NCBI GenBank assembly: GCA_963849635.1
Contig: CAWKIA010000018.1
Location: forward strand, 838,212 to 902,211
Source: CAVRUD01 sp963849635
Lineage (GTDB): Bacteria > Chloroflexota > Chloroflexia > Thermomicrobiales > UBA6265
Direction: 5' to 3'
DNA: 64,000 nt
Numbering within the stretch: the first letter of the stretch is position 1; each line of letters opens with the position of its first letter. Below the pieces are notes generated by a model that made no database searches, was not told where the DNA came from, and saw nothing but the letters and a program-made list of their open reading frames with translations. The translations under genes and the position numbers were made by a program. Below, one piece after another: positions 1-7,755 of the stretch.

Positions 1-706
1 CCCGGCCGCGGGCGGCCGCAAGCAGATCGGTGTCCCTATACGTCAGATCGACCGCCAGCGCAGTCGCCGGCAGGAGATCGAGCAGGTCGAGGTCCAGCGG
101 CGACTCACCCGGATGCCAACCCAGCGCCGTCGAATTGATCACGATGCCCGCGTCCGGCAGCGCCCGTTCGAGGCTCGATCGCTCAAGCCCAATCCTACCC
201 ATCTCGATGGAAGCGAGATCGGCGGCAAGAGCCGCGGAGCGCTCCTGGCCACGGTTCGCGACAACTATCCGAGCCACACCGAGCTCAGCCAGCGCGAGAA
301 CCACCGCCCGCGCCGCTCCACCAGCGCCAAGGACCAGCGCGGTTCTCCCTCCTGCGTCCGGGCAAACCTCCCGCAGGCTGGTCGCGAACCCGACGATATC
401 GGTGTTGTCGCCGGAAAGCTGGCCGTCACGGTGGACGATGGTGTTGACCGCGCCCGCCCGGACGGCCGTCTCCGAGACCGAATCCAGATGCTCCATCACC
501 GCCCGCTTATGCGGCACGGTCACGTTCGCCCCCATCACCTGAGGATGACGCAACGAAGCCACGCGGGCGGGCAGATCGGCCAATTCGGTCTGCCACAACT
601 CGTAGGCGGCGTCGATCCCCCGAGCAGCAAGCGCCGCGTTCTGAATAGCCGGCGAGATCGAGTGCGCGACCGGATCCCCGATAAGCCCTACCCGTCTCGT
701 CGCCAT
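1..706 (-). CDS. aroE: Shikimate dehydrogenase, 3' end cut by window edge
   Basis: Reverse translation of this stretch gives an uninterrupted AroE protein of about 235 residues that runs off the left edge, so the C-terminus is missing. It reduces 3-dehydroshikimate to shikimate with NADPH in the aromatic amino-acid pathway. Visible hallmarks are the N-terminal substrate motif GDPVAHSISP, the catalytic lysine in NVTVPHKRAV, the aspartate in GDNTDIVGF and the Rossmann loop LGAGGAARAV, in the usual order. The ATG at 704-706 opens directly into the conserved RRVGLIGDPVAHS. It lies 37 bases downstream of mltG on the same strand, a common mltG-aroE order, so co-transcription is likely. Confidence 0.93.
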   Translation of the reverse strand, partial: MATRRVGLIGDPVAHSISPAIQNAALAARGIDAAYELWQTELADLPARVASLRHPQVMGANVTVPHKRAVMEHLDSVSETAVRAGAVNTIVHRDGQLSGDNTDIVGFATSLREVCPDAGGRTALVLGAGGAARAVVLALAELGVARIVVANRGQERSAALAADLASIEMGRIGLERSSLERALPDAGIVINSTALGWHPGESPLDLDLLDLLPATALAVDLTYRDTDLLAAARGR

Positions 707-743
707 GGTGTCCTTTTCGAGTGCCGGATCACCGGCCTGAATG

Positions 744-1839
744 CTAGAAGTCGCAGGCCGAATCGCCGAGAAACTCGCACTCGTTCTGGAGCTGCTCGGG
801 ATACGTCGAGGCGAACGCATGGGTACCATCACCCTTGGCAACGAAATAGTAATAGTCGGAGCCATCAGGATTGAGCACCGCAATGATCGCCTGAGCACCT
901 GGGTTGGCAATGGGGCCGGGGGGCAAACCCTGGTAGCTGTACGTGTTGTACGGATTGTCGATCTCGGTTTCTCCGGGCTGAACTTCAGGCCACCAATCTT
1001 TCTCATCGCCCAGCAATATACGCAACTGTTGGGTCAGCCTGAAGATACCCGTTCGTCTCTTCTGAACCAAGTCGATTCAGGTACACCTGGGCGATCGTCG
1101 GCCTCTCGGCATCATCGCCCGTCTCTCGCTCGACGATCGAAGCCAGCGTAATCACTTCGTGGATGCTCATCCCCATATCATCGGCGCGCTCTTCTAACTG
1201 CGGCGTGAATTCGTCATCGAACTTCATGAGCATCTGAAACACGAGGTCTTCTGGAGACCAGTCGGTGTTGACCTGGTAGGACGCCGGGAATAGATAGCCC
1301 TCAAGCGATACATCGTCCGGCACGTCATCGAGGAAATCGAACTGGTCCCGCGGAAACTGGTCAACAGCCTCCATGAAGTCCTTTGCACCCCAAGGAAGGT
1401 CAGCCTCATCGACCACATCCGCCATCTGGCCGATGCGGAAACCCTCGGGAAAGACCAGCTCAACGGTCTCAACCGCCTCCCGATCTTCACCGCCCTCTTC
1501 TCCGACATCTTCTCCCTCGACGGTGACCTGGTCGAGGATATCGTTGACGCTCATACCGTGGCGCAGCGTGTAGGTGCCCGGGGCAAGATCATTGCCACTC
1601 AGTCGTAGTGCCGTCGTAAAGTAGAGTTCGCTCCGGACCATGTCGCCGTCGGAGAGGGTCTTGGCCAGCGAGTCGCCGTCGTCATCCTCGGAGATCCGCA
1701 GGTTAAACGGCCGCCCGATCAGCGGATCGGCCTCCTGGTCCTGGTAGTAGTCGAAGAAGGTCCGACCTCCGAGCGCGACCAGAATCGCCGCGGCGGCGAT
1801 GGTTACGATCTTGAGCAGATGAACGAACGGTGAGATCAA
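744..1839 (-). CDS. mltG: Endolytic murein transglycosylase MltG (YceG), interrupted by a frameshift
   Basis: A membrane-anchored lytic transglycosylase of the YceG/MltG family, which cleaves nascent peptidoglycan strands. An N-terminal membrane segment (HLLKIVTIAAAAILVALGG) is followed by an acidic linker, the LysM-like region and the catalytic part with VERETG. The motif LQADPTVAY is in one frame, while the following IDNPYNTY and GLPPGPIANPG motifs are in another. The frame changes at about 1010-1025, and the span is a multiple of three plus one, so one extra base would explain it. I chose the TTG at 1837-1839 because GGGAGGG lies just upstream and the membrane segment follows; a longer TTG-started form reaches 1935. 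A sequencing indel is more likely than a true break, because both halves are well conserved. Confidence 0.85.
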
Positions 1840-1842
1840 AGC

Positions 1843-2938
1843 GTGATTCCCTCCCCGCCGCCTGAGACCACGCCCGATGCCAACCGGTCCGTGGAAAGCA
1901 CGGAGGCGGCGCCGGAGCCAGCGACGGATCAACAACAGCCTATTCTAGTCAGCCCCCCAGAACCGGACAACCAACCGGGCGAATCGTCCGGTCTCCCACC
2001 GCTTGTCGTGGTCGCCGGACCGACGGCGGTCGGGAAGACCGGCCTGGGCATCGCCCTGGCCGAACAGTTCTCCGGCGAAGTCGTCAACGCCGATTCACGC
2101 TACCTCTTTCGCCGGCTCGACATCGGCGTAGCCAAACCGAGCATGACCGAGCGCCGCGGCATCCCCCACCACCTGATCGATCTCCTCGATCCCGACGAGA
2201 CGATGACCTTGGCCCGCTTTCAGGACCTGGCGATGGAGGCCATCGCAGCCATCCATGGGCGAGGGAAGTCTGCCCATCCTCGTGGGTGGGACACCGCTCT
2301 ACGTCAACGCCATCGTCGAAGGGTGGCTCATACCGCGCGTCCCGCCAGACCCCGACTTCCGCGCCGCCCACGAGGCGGAGGTCGCCGCCGGCAACCTCCC
2401 TCACCTGATAGAACGCCTGGAGCGCGTCGATCCGGTCGCGGCCTCCCGCTCCAGGACAAATCCGCGCCGGATCATCCGGGCACTGGAGATCTATCACTCT
2501 ACCGGCACGCCCATGTCGCAGTTGGAGGGCAAAGGTCCGCGCCCGTTCCAGACCCTGGAGCTCGGCCTGACGATGCCACGCGACCTTCTGCATCGCGCCA
2601 TCGACAACCGGATCGACGATCAGATCCGCCGCGGCCTGGCCGACGAGGTGCGAGCCCTGCTCAACTCCGGCGTCGCTGAGGGCGCCCCTGCGATGTCCAG
2701 CCTGGGCTACCGCCAACTCTTCCCGTACCTGCGCGGACAAGAGGACCTGGAGGAAGCGATCCGACGCATCAAAGTCGACACACACCGGTACGTCCGCCAC
2801 CAGGAGACCTGGCTACGCCGCAACCCAAACCTGATCTCCCTGGACGTGACCGAGCAGGGTTGGCAGAATCGCGCCGCGGCCATGATCAAGGCCTTCCTCT
2901 CCACCCCACCTCGTCCTCAGTCCGGAGTGCCTTCGTAA
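1843..2938 (+). CDS. miaA: tRNA dimethylallyltransferase MiaA, interrupted by a frameshift
   Basis: MiaA transfers a dimethylallyl group to A37 of tRNAs that read UNN codons. The P-loop GPTAVGKTGL, the ADSRYLFR region and IPHHLIDLLDPDE are in the first frame. The LPILVGGTPLYVNAI, NPRRIIRALEIY and SSLGYRQL motifs are in a second frame. The switch falls at about 2255-2270, and the span is three-n plus one, pointing to one extra base. The start is uncertain: the first in-frame GTG is at 1843, but it lies four bases from the divergent mltG start and the conserved core begins only near 1997, so an internal GTG (for example 1891 or 2008) may be used. Corrected length from 1997 is about 314 residues, normal for the family. 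Confidence 0.87.
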
Positions 2939-3318
2939 GTTGAGACCATGACTTGTGGAGGTTGCAGAAATGATGGGTGATTCCCAATCGGCGTACCGAT
3001 GCGCGGCGCATCGAGGTCGCGAGCCGGCTTGAGCCGGCTTCCGTCCCAGAGGTGGCCCGGGGTCTTTTAGCCCCGGGCGGCGAGAAGGCGGCGTCCCCGT
3101 CCTGCCCACGCCGTCGAACACCACCGATCAATTCCGCGACATCCATCAATCCCAGGTGGAGTCACCTGGTTCTCGGCACGCTTGCCACCCAGCGGTATCA
3201 TCTTCATGCAGTCCGATTCGCCGGACGGGCAGTCTCGTCACACCCCACCTGTATACTTGACCAAGTCGTAAGGAATAGGCGGCCCTATTGCCGCCCCACC
3301 GGAACGAGGGAAGAAATA
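2939..3318. other. Noncoding stretch between miaA and the rhodanese gene
   Basis: No convincing gene is seen here. The segment holds a tandem duplication GAGCCGGCTT x2 near 3020-3041 and a GC-rich hairpin at 3055-3078 with stem GCCCGGGG/CCCCGGGC and a TCTTTTA-type loop. A TATACT box at 3252-3257 lies about 60 bases before the rhodanese start. The hairpin could terminate miaA transcription, but it has no following T-run. Confidence 0.5.
3252..3257 (+). promoter_or_regulatory. Possible -10 box for the rhodanese gene
   Basis: TATACT preceded by CTG resembles the -10 boxes seen upstream of rplU in this window (TGTATACTTG context in both). No clear -35 is visible at 17 bases. The distance to the ATG at 3319 is reasonable for a leader of about 55 bases. 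This is a pattern match only. Confidence 0.3.
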
Positions 3319-4200
3319 ATGACGGCAGTGCAGCCAGATCCCGCCCAGGCAAGCCGCGGCTACGCCCACCCCGAAGTCCTTGTCTCGACCGACTGGGTGG
3401 CGAACCACCTCAATGACCCGAACGTCCGGATCGTCGAGTCCGACGAGGACATCCTCCTCTACGATATCGGCCACATTTCCGGCGCCGTCAAATTGGACTG
3501 GCACACCGATCTCCAGAACCCGGTCGCCCGCGACTTCGTCGACAAGGCCGGGTTCGAGGACCTCATGAACCGGGCCGGCATCAAGAACGACACCACCGTC
3601 GTCTTCTACGGCGACCGCAACAACTGGTACGCCTGCTACACCTTCTGGCTCTTCAAATACTTCGGCCACGAGGATGCCCGCGTGATGGACGGCGGCCGGG
3701 CCAAGTGGGAAGCCGAGGGCCGGGCCTGGTCGCGCGACGTACCAAGCTTCTCCGGCGGCCGCTACACCGCCAAGGAGGCCGATCCGGCGATCCGGGCCTT
3801 CCGCGACGACGTGCTCGCCCAGGTCAACTCGGGATCGCCCACCCTGGTCGATGTCCGCTCGCCCCAGGAGTACACCGGCGAAGTCATCCACATGGTCAAC
3901 TACCCTCAAGAAGGCGCCCAGCGCGGCGGCCATGTCAAAGGCGCAAAGAACATCCCCTGGGCCAAGGCCGCGAACGAGGACGGCACCTTCAAGGGTCCTG
4001 ACGATCTCAAGTCGCTTTACGACGGCCAGGGCATCACTTCCGACAAAGCTGTTATCGCCTACTGCCGCATCGGTGAGCGCTCCAGCCACACCTGGTTCGT
4101 CCTGAAGTACCTCCTCGGGTACCCCAACGTCCGCAACTACGACGGCTCCTGGACCGAATGGGGCAGCATGGTCAACGTCCCGATCGAGAAAGGCGCATAG
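3319..4200 (+). CDS. sseA: Thiosulfate/3-mercaptopyruvate sulfurtransferase, tandem rhodanese domains
   Basis: A 293-residue protein with two rhodanese domains (about 20-145 and 165-290). It moves sulfane sulfur from thiosulfate or mercaptopyruvate to an acceptor in the cytoplasm. The catalytic cysteine sits in the second domain in the loop YCRIGERSSH, typical of the actinobacterial/Chloroflexota CysA-SseA type. The first domain is the inactive regulatory copy, with FYGDRNNWYA where the active loop would be. The ATG at 3319 follows GGAAGAAATA. It is followed by a hairpin array and then sufU, so a link between sulfur transfer and Fe-S assembly is plausible but inferred from position. Confidence 0.92.
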   Translation: MTAVQPDPAQASRGYAHPEVLVSTDWVANHLNDPNVRIVESDEDILLYDIGHISGAVKLDWHTDLQNPVARDFVDKAGFEDLMNRAGIKNDTTVVFYGDRNNWYACYTFWLFKYFGHEDARVMDGGRAKWEAEGRAWSRDVPSFSGGRYTAKEADPAIRAFRDDVLAQVNSGSPTLVDVRSPQEYTGEVIHMVNYPQEGAQRGGHVKGAKNIPWAKAANEDGTFKGPDDLKSLYDGQGITSDKAVIAYCRIGERSSHTWFVLKYLLGYPNVRNYDGSWTEWGSMVNVPIEKGA

Positions 4201-4204
4201 ACGA

Positions 4205-4465
4205 GAGGGACAAGGCTACGGCCTTGAGGGGGACAGCGCTAAAGCGCTGAGGGGGACAGGGCTGCGGCCCTGAGGGGGAGAAGGGAGCGGGTAGGGGAAC
4301 CATCTTAGGGGCGATGCATGCATCGCCCGGCCGCCGACCCCGACGCATCTGCGATCGCCACGGCAGTCGCGAACGCCAATCCCCTCCCCCTCAGCCCGCG
4401 GGGCTGTCCCCCAGCCGCAGGCTTCAGCCTTGTCCCCCTCAAGGCCGCAGCCCTGTCCCCCTCAC
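4205..4465. repeat. Inverted array of covarying mini-hairpins around a central palindrome
   Basis: On the left, three tandem units with an exact 23-base period (stems beginning at 4212, 4235 and 4258) each read GGGGACA, a 5-base stem, a 4-base loop, the complementary stem and TGA. The stems differ but stay paired: AAGGC/GCCTT, AGCGC/GCGCT, AGGGC/GCCCT. A 20-base perfect palindrome, GGGCGATGCATGCATCGCCC, lies at 4309-4328. On the right (about 4386-4465) three more units of the same kind occur in inverted orientation, more diverged. The whole array lies between the rhodanese gene and sufU. It may be a REP/MITE-type element or a structured leader; the compensatory changes argue that pairing is maintained. 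Confidence 0.8.
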
Positions 4466-4482
4466 GAGCGAAGCGAGACATC

Positions 4483-4926
4483 ATGGATCGTCAGGCTTAC
4501 ATCGAACACATCCTGGATCACTTCGAGCATCCCCGGAATAAGGGGCGGATGCCGGACGCCGACGTTCAGCTCGGCGGCGGCAACCCCGGCTGCGGCGACC
4601 TGATCACCCTCTATTTGAAGATCGGCGACGACGACCGAGTCGAAGCCATCACCTTCGACGGCGAGGGCTGCACCATCAGCCAGGCTGGCGGCAGCATCAT
4701 CGCCGAGATGGTCGAGGGCATGACCCTCGACGAAGTCAAAGCCCTCGGTACCCACACCATGAACGAGGAAATGGGCGAAGACGTCGTCAAGAGCCGCGTC
4801 CGCTGCGCCACCCTGGCTCTCGGCACCCTCCAAGGTGCCGTCAACCTCTTCGAGCAGAACCGGCAGCGCACCGCCGCCGGAATCGAGCCGGTCATCGGCG
4901 ACGAGGCGGTTCGGTTCGAGAATTAG
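4483..4926 (+). CDS. sufU: Fe-S cluster assembly protein SufU
   Basis: A 147-residue IscU/SufU-type protein that accepts sulfur from the SufS desulfurase and supports Fe-S cluster assembly. The three conserved cysteines are visible in NPGCGD, GEGCTISQAGGS and RVRCATLALGTL, and the aspartate of the Zn/cluster site is in the first motif. The spacing between the second and third cysteines fits SufU rather than IscU. The ATG at 4483 opens into the family start DRQAYIEHILDHFEHPRNKG; in-frame codons upstream run through the hairpin array and are not credible coding sequence. No sufS, sufB or sufD is adjacent in the window. Confidence 0.94.
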   Translation: MDRQAYIEHILDHFEHPRNKGRMPDADVQLGGGNPGCGDLITLYLKIGDDDRVEAITFDGEGCTISQAGGSIIAEMVEGMTLDEVKALGTHTMNEEMGEDVVKSRVRCATLALGTLQGAVNLFEQNRQRTAAGIEPVIGDEAVRFEN

Positions 4927-5245
4927 CCTAGATCCCCTCATCCTTCGACGACAGGACTAGGGCGACTTCCGCTCGAAAGCACCTCTATGTAAGGCAGTCC
5001 AGTGTGTTTCTCCTTTTCATCCGCCAACCCGCTTCGCATTCAAATCCCAAGAAACAGGCGAACGCGCACAGGGGCGAGACGGCTCCTCCGCCTCAAGCGA
5101 TGCCAGCCGGAATCACTGACTCCAGGCGGAATACAAGGTTAGGCTCATCTCGGAAGATCCTGGATGACGCGAACGTGCCATAGATTGCCATCGCCCAGTC
5201 CGCGCCGATACCTGCGACATAAGGTCTCCTTTGCCCGGAGCTCAA
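4927..5245. other. Noncoding stretch after sufU
   Basis: No gene, tRNA or strong hairpin could be recognised here. A CCGGAG box at 5235-5240 serves the short reading frame that follows. Confidence 0.4.
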
Positions 5246-5473
5246 ATGTCAACTCAGCCCGCTCCACTTCCGATCGATCGCCTGTACGAGGGAATAGACC
5301 TGGAAATTGCGGTCTGCGCTGCGTGGAGGAGCAGCGCGTTTCCAACACCGCTGCGGACCGTGGCGGGACAAACCGTTGAGGTGATCCACCGCGGCCGGTG
5401 CACCACACAGTTTCAGGGTGGGCTGGTGCTCCGGCTGACCGAGGCCGAGGTGGAGGCGCTGGCGGCGGACTAG
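5246..5473 (+). pseudogene. DUF2851 N-terminal fragment joined to an unrelated short tail
   Basis: A 75-residue reading frame with a GGAG ribosome-binding site five bases before the ATG. Residues about 18-50 (DLEIAVCAAW, then LRTVAGQTVEVIHRG) match the start of the full DUF2851 gene at 11847 at protein and DNA level. After VIHRG the similarity stops and the frame continues as a tail ending GLVLRLTEAEVEALAAD. The same tail occurs without the DUF2851 part at 6800-6916. It is therefore a chimera made by recombination or internal deletion, followed by a hairpin terminator. Whether it is translated is unknown. Confidence 0.6.
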
Positions 5474-5499
5474 CGGGCGTGAGGACCCACGCGCGGGCC

Positions 5500-5524
5500 G
5501 GCCGGCGCCACAATAGCGCCGGCC
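5500..5524 (+). terminator. Hairpin after the chimeric DUF2851 fragment
   Basis: Nine-base stem GGCCGGCGC/GCGCCGGCC with loop CACAATA, then CTTGCG. It follows the stop codon at 5473 by 26 bases. The T-run is poor, so termination strength is uncertain. Confidence 0.5.
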
Positions 5525-5573
5525 CTTGCGATCACATGCCGAGCGAGAAGCCGCCGGGACCGCCCTGCCGGTC

Positions 5574-6686
5574 TTAGATCCTCGCGGCCACGCAGGTCCC
5601 GTCGTCGTAGCGGTCGCAGACGCAGCCCCCGGGGCAGCCGACGCCGAAGGCCGGGGCGCAGCTGCCCCACAGGTGCCCGGCGCCGGGGCGGCCACGCAGT
5701 ACCCGCCAAAGGCGTCGTCGCAGACGCAGCCCTCGGTACAGCCGGTGCCGTTGACCGGGGAGCAGCCGCCCCAGCACTGGCCCGGCGGCGGGGCGGCCAC
5801 GCAGGTCCCGTCGTCGTAGCGGTCGCAGACGCAGTCCCCGGGGCAGCCGACGCCGAAGGCCGGGGCGCAGCCGCCCCCGCAGGTCCCCGGTGGCGGGGCG
5901 GCCACGCAGATCCCGTTGTTGGCCCTGTCGCAGACGCAGCCCCCGGGGCAGCCGACGCCGGCACCCGGGGAGCAGCCGCCCCAGCACTGGCCCGGCGGCG
6001 GGGCGGCCACGCAGATCCCGTTGGCGGCGTCGTCGCAGACGCAGCCCCCGGGGCAGCCGACGCCGTGGAGCAGGGAGCAGGCGCCCCCGCAGGCGCCCGG
6101 CGGCGGGGCGGCCACGCAGGTCCCGCCCTGGAAGCGGTCGCAGACGCAGCCCTCGGGGCAGACGACGGAGTTGTACGGGGCGCAGTGCCCGCGCAGGCGG
6201 CCGGCGGCGCGGTGGTCGTGGTGGTCGGCGCGGCGGTGGTCGTGGTCGGCGCGGCGGTGGTTGTGGTGGTCGTCGGCGCCTGGGTGGTGGGCGTCGTAGT
6301 CGGAGGGACGGTGGTGGTCGGTGGCACCGTCGTGGTGGAGGTAGTCGTGGGGGCAATGGTCGTCGTGGTGGTCGGCGCGTGCGTGGTCGAGGTGGTCGTC
6401 GGCGCGGCCGTCGTGGTCGTTGCCGGCGACAAGATGACGCCGGACCCGGTGCAATTCTGCGGCGGCATGCATCGAGAGTTGCCGTTGGCGTAGCCGCAGC
6501 AAACGCACCCAGTCTTGCAGACCCCAGGGTTGCTGGCGCAGACGACATTGCCGCATTGGGCTTGGGTCGCTTGTTGCGCACTGGCCCCAGCCCCGCCCCC
6601 AAGGCGAGAAGCGTCGCCACCAAGCCACGCGGGGTCTTCGGTGCGGCTAGAGATCGCGCTAGCGCATCAAATCGAGTGGGGTCCAG
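5574..6686 (-). CDS. Exported cysteine-rich repeat protein with Thr stalk, frameshifted
   Basis: Reading across frame changes near 6600, 6195 and 5650 gives one protein. The N-terminus LDPTRFDALARSLAAP matches the two paralogs at 7756 and 8832, but its first codon is CTG (6684-6686) where they have ATG. A short hydrophobic segment and a Cys segment (CGNVVC, CVCCGYANG) follow, then about 80 residues of Thr/Pro-rich stalk, then six repeats of about 35 residues. Each repeat has the pattern C-x5-6-GCPGGCVCD-x5-G-x-CVAAPPPG; at DNA level these are tandem repeats of about 105 bases over 5580-6190. The export signal and disulfide-rich head suggest a secreted or surface protein; function is unknown. 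The CTG start and three shifts may mean a pseudogene or local sequence errors in GC-rich repeats. Confidence 0.7.
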   Translation of the reverse strand: MDPTRFDALARSLAAPKTPRGLVATLLALGAGLGPVRNKRPKPNAAMSSAPATLGSARLGAFAAATPTATLDACRRRIAPGPASSCRRQRPRRPRRRPPRPRTRRPPRRPLPPRLPPPRRCHRPPPSLRLRRPPPRRRRPPQPPPRRPRPPPRRPPRPPRRRPPARALRPVQLRRLPRGLRLRPLPGRDLRGRPAAGRLRGRLLPAPRRRLPRGLRLRRRRQRDLRGRPAAGPVLGRLLPGCRRRLPRGLRLRQGQQRDLRGRPATGDLRGRLRPGLRRRLPRGLRLRPLRRRDLRGRPAAGPVLGRLLPGQRHRLYRGLRLRRRLWRVLRGRPGAGHLWGSCAPAFGVGCPGGCVCDRYDDGTCVAARI

Positions 6687-6799
6687 GGTGTAGACCTAAC
6701 CGTGTGATCAATCGTACGGTGGGATTGGAAAGCCATCCTACGATAGATCAAGCGGCCGGACCGTCAACGGGTACCACGGTTCCGGCAGATACGGTCAGT

Positions 6800-6916
6800 C
6801 GCACGACACGTAAGTCCAATTTTCACCACACAGTATCGGCGCGGGCTGGTGCTGCGGCTCACCGATGCCGAGGTGGGGGCCCTTACCGCGCCGGACCTGG
6901 AGCTGGCCGCCGACTA
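6800..6916 (+). pseudogene. Remnant of a short gene ending in LELAAD
   Basis: The frame reads TTQYRRGLVLRLTDAEVGAL followed by TAPDLELAAD and a stop at 6914-6916. It is clearly related to the tail of the chimera at 5393-5473 (TTQFQGGLVLRLTEAEVEAL), at DNA level as well (CACCACACAGT in both). No start codon with a ribosome-binding site is evident, so only the 3' end of a gene survives. The family is not one I recognise. Confidence 0.5.
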
Positions 6917-6943
6917 GGAACGCCCACAAGTCATCCACCGGGC

Positions 6944-6974
6944 ACGGGGCGGCGCCACACCGGCGCCGCCCCGT
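6944..6974. terminator. Bidirectional GC-rich hairpin
   Basis: Thirteen-base perfect stem ACGGGGCGGCGCC/GGCGCCGCCCCGT with loop ACACC, followed by TGCGTT. It lies between the remnant ending at 6916 on the plus strand and a small minus-strand frame ending at 6979, so it could terminate both. Confidence 0.65.
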
Positions 6975-6978
6975 TGCG

Positions 6979-7197
6979 TTAGTCGGTGACCGGGAGGGTA
7001 GTCGGGCCGTGCCCGTGGCGGTAGAGCACGTAGTCGCCGAGCGGTGGCCGGATACCCACGCGGTGCCGTGCCCGCGCCCGAGCGAGCACGGCGAGGCTCT
7101 GTGCACGCTGCTGCCGAAACCGGCCGGGCTTGTCGGCGGTCGTCTCGCGGAGCTCGGAAAGGCGGGGGATTGGGTTGTGGGGTTCCTGTTCGGCCAC
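6979..7197 (-). CDS. Small hypothetical protein, 72 residues
   Basis: A GTG-started frame giving an Arg-rich, basic polypeptide that ends LGDYVLYRHGHG then PTTLPVTD. It is directly followed by the hairpin at 6944-6974. I do not recognise a family, and no strong ribosome-binding site precedes the GTG. It is listed because the C-terminal half is not low complexity and the terminator position fits. It could be spurious. Confidence 0.35.
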   Translation of the reverse strand: MAEQEPHNPIPRLSELRETTADKPGRFRQQRAQSLAVLARARARHRVGIRPPLGDYVLYRHGHGPTTLPVTD

Positions 7198-7755
7198 TGT
7201 CGCCGGTCCTGGTAGGCGCGTGACCGGTTGGTACTGACCGCTGCAATGCAGGACCGATGCCGTGGCGGCGGGCTGGGGTACTAGTCGGCGTGCTAGGTTC
7301 GCCGCCGCCGAGCTGGACCTGACCGCCGATTAGCCGGCGGCGTCGGCGGCGTCGGCAGAAGACGCCGCCGGTTGAGCCGGGGCCTTCGGAGAAGACGGGG
7401 CCTCGTTCCCGATCCACTCCTCGCAGGTCATGGGCGCGTCGGTATCCGTATGAGCCTGGCGATCGGGGGGCCTGCGGCAGCGAGGGACGAAGGGATGGGA
7501 GGGTACGGAACGGGGGCGGTGGTGGCGCGCGCAGGTAGGCCCCCTTCTCCCGCGGTCGTGGATGCGCGCCGTGACCGTGCCCCCTCGGGGGCGAACCCAC
7601 GTCCGGCGAGGGCCTACGTATACGTAGGTTCTCCCTCCCAGAAAGCGCCCCGGATAACCGCCGTTTGGCGGATGCGCCCCGCGGTCGGACGCTCCATGCT
7701 GGGGTCATCCCGGCGGCGCCGTGGCCGCGACACCCGGATACCGGAAAGACGCGCT
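7198..7755 (+). other. Gene-poor stretch with an AD-ending remnant, a hairpin and the leader of the next gene
   Basis: At 7292-7333 a frame reads ARFAAAELDLTAD and stops, resembling the tails at 6916 and 11367. Immediately after it a hairpin with stem CGGCGGCGTC/GACGCCGCCG (7344-7353 and 7361-7370, loop GGCAGAA) follows. The last 50 bases (GTCATCCCGGCGGCGCC, then CCGGATACCGGAAAGAC) are nearly repeated before the paralog at 8832 and form a shared leader. No other gene is seen. Confidence 0.45.

Noticed and set aside
3238..4089. 283-residue minus-strand frame opposite the rhodanese gene
   Set aside because: It is a Val/Asp/Gly-rich antisense shadow; the plus strand has clear rhodanese motifs.
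4205..4280. CRISPR array
   Set aside because: The 23-base period has no unique spacers; the units are hairpins with covarying stems and only three copies.
6065..6493. Val-rich plus-strand protein
   Set aside because: It is the antisense of the Thr-rich stalk (ACC codons read backwards as GGT/GTG) and has no family features.
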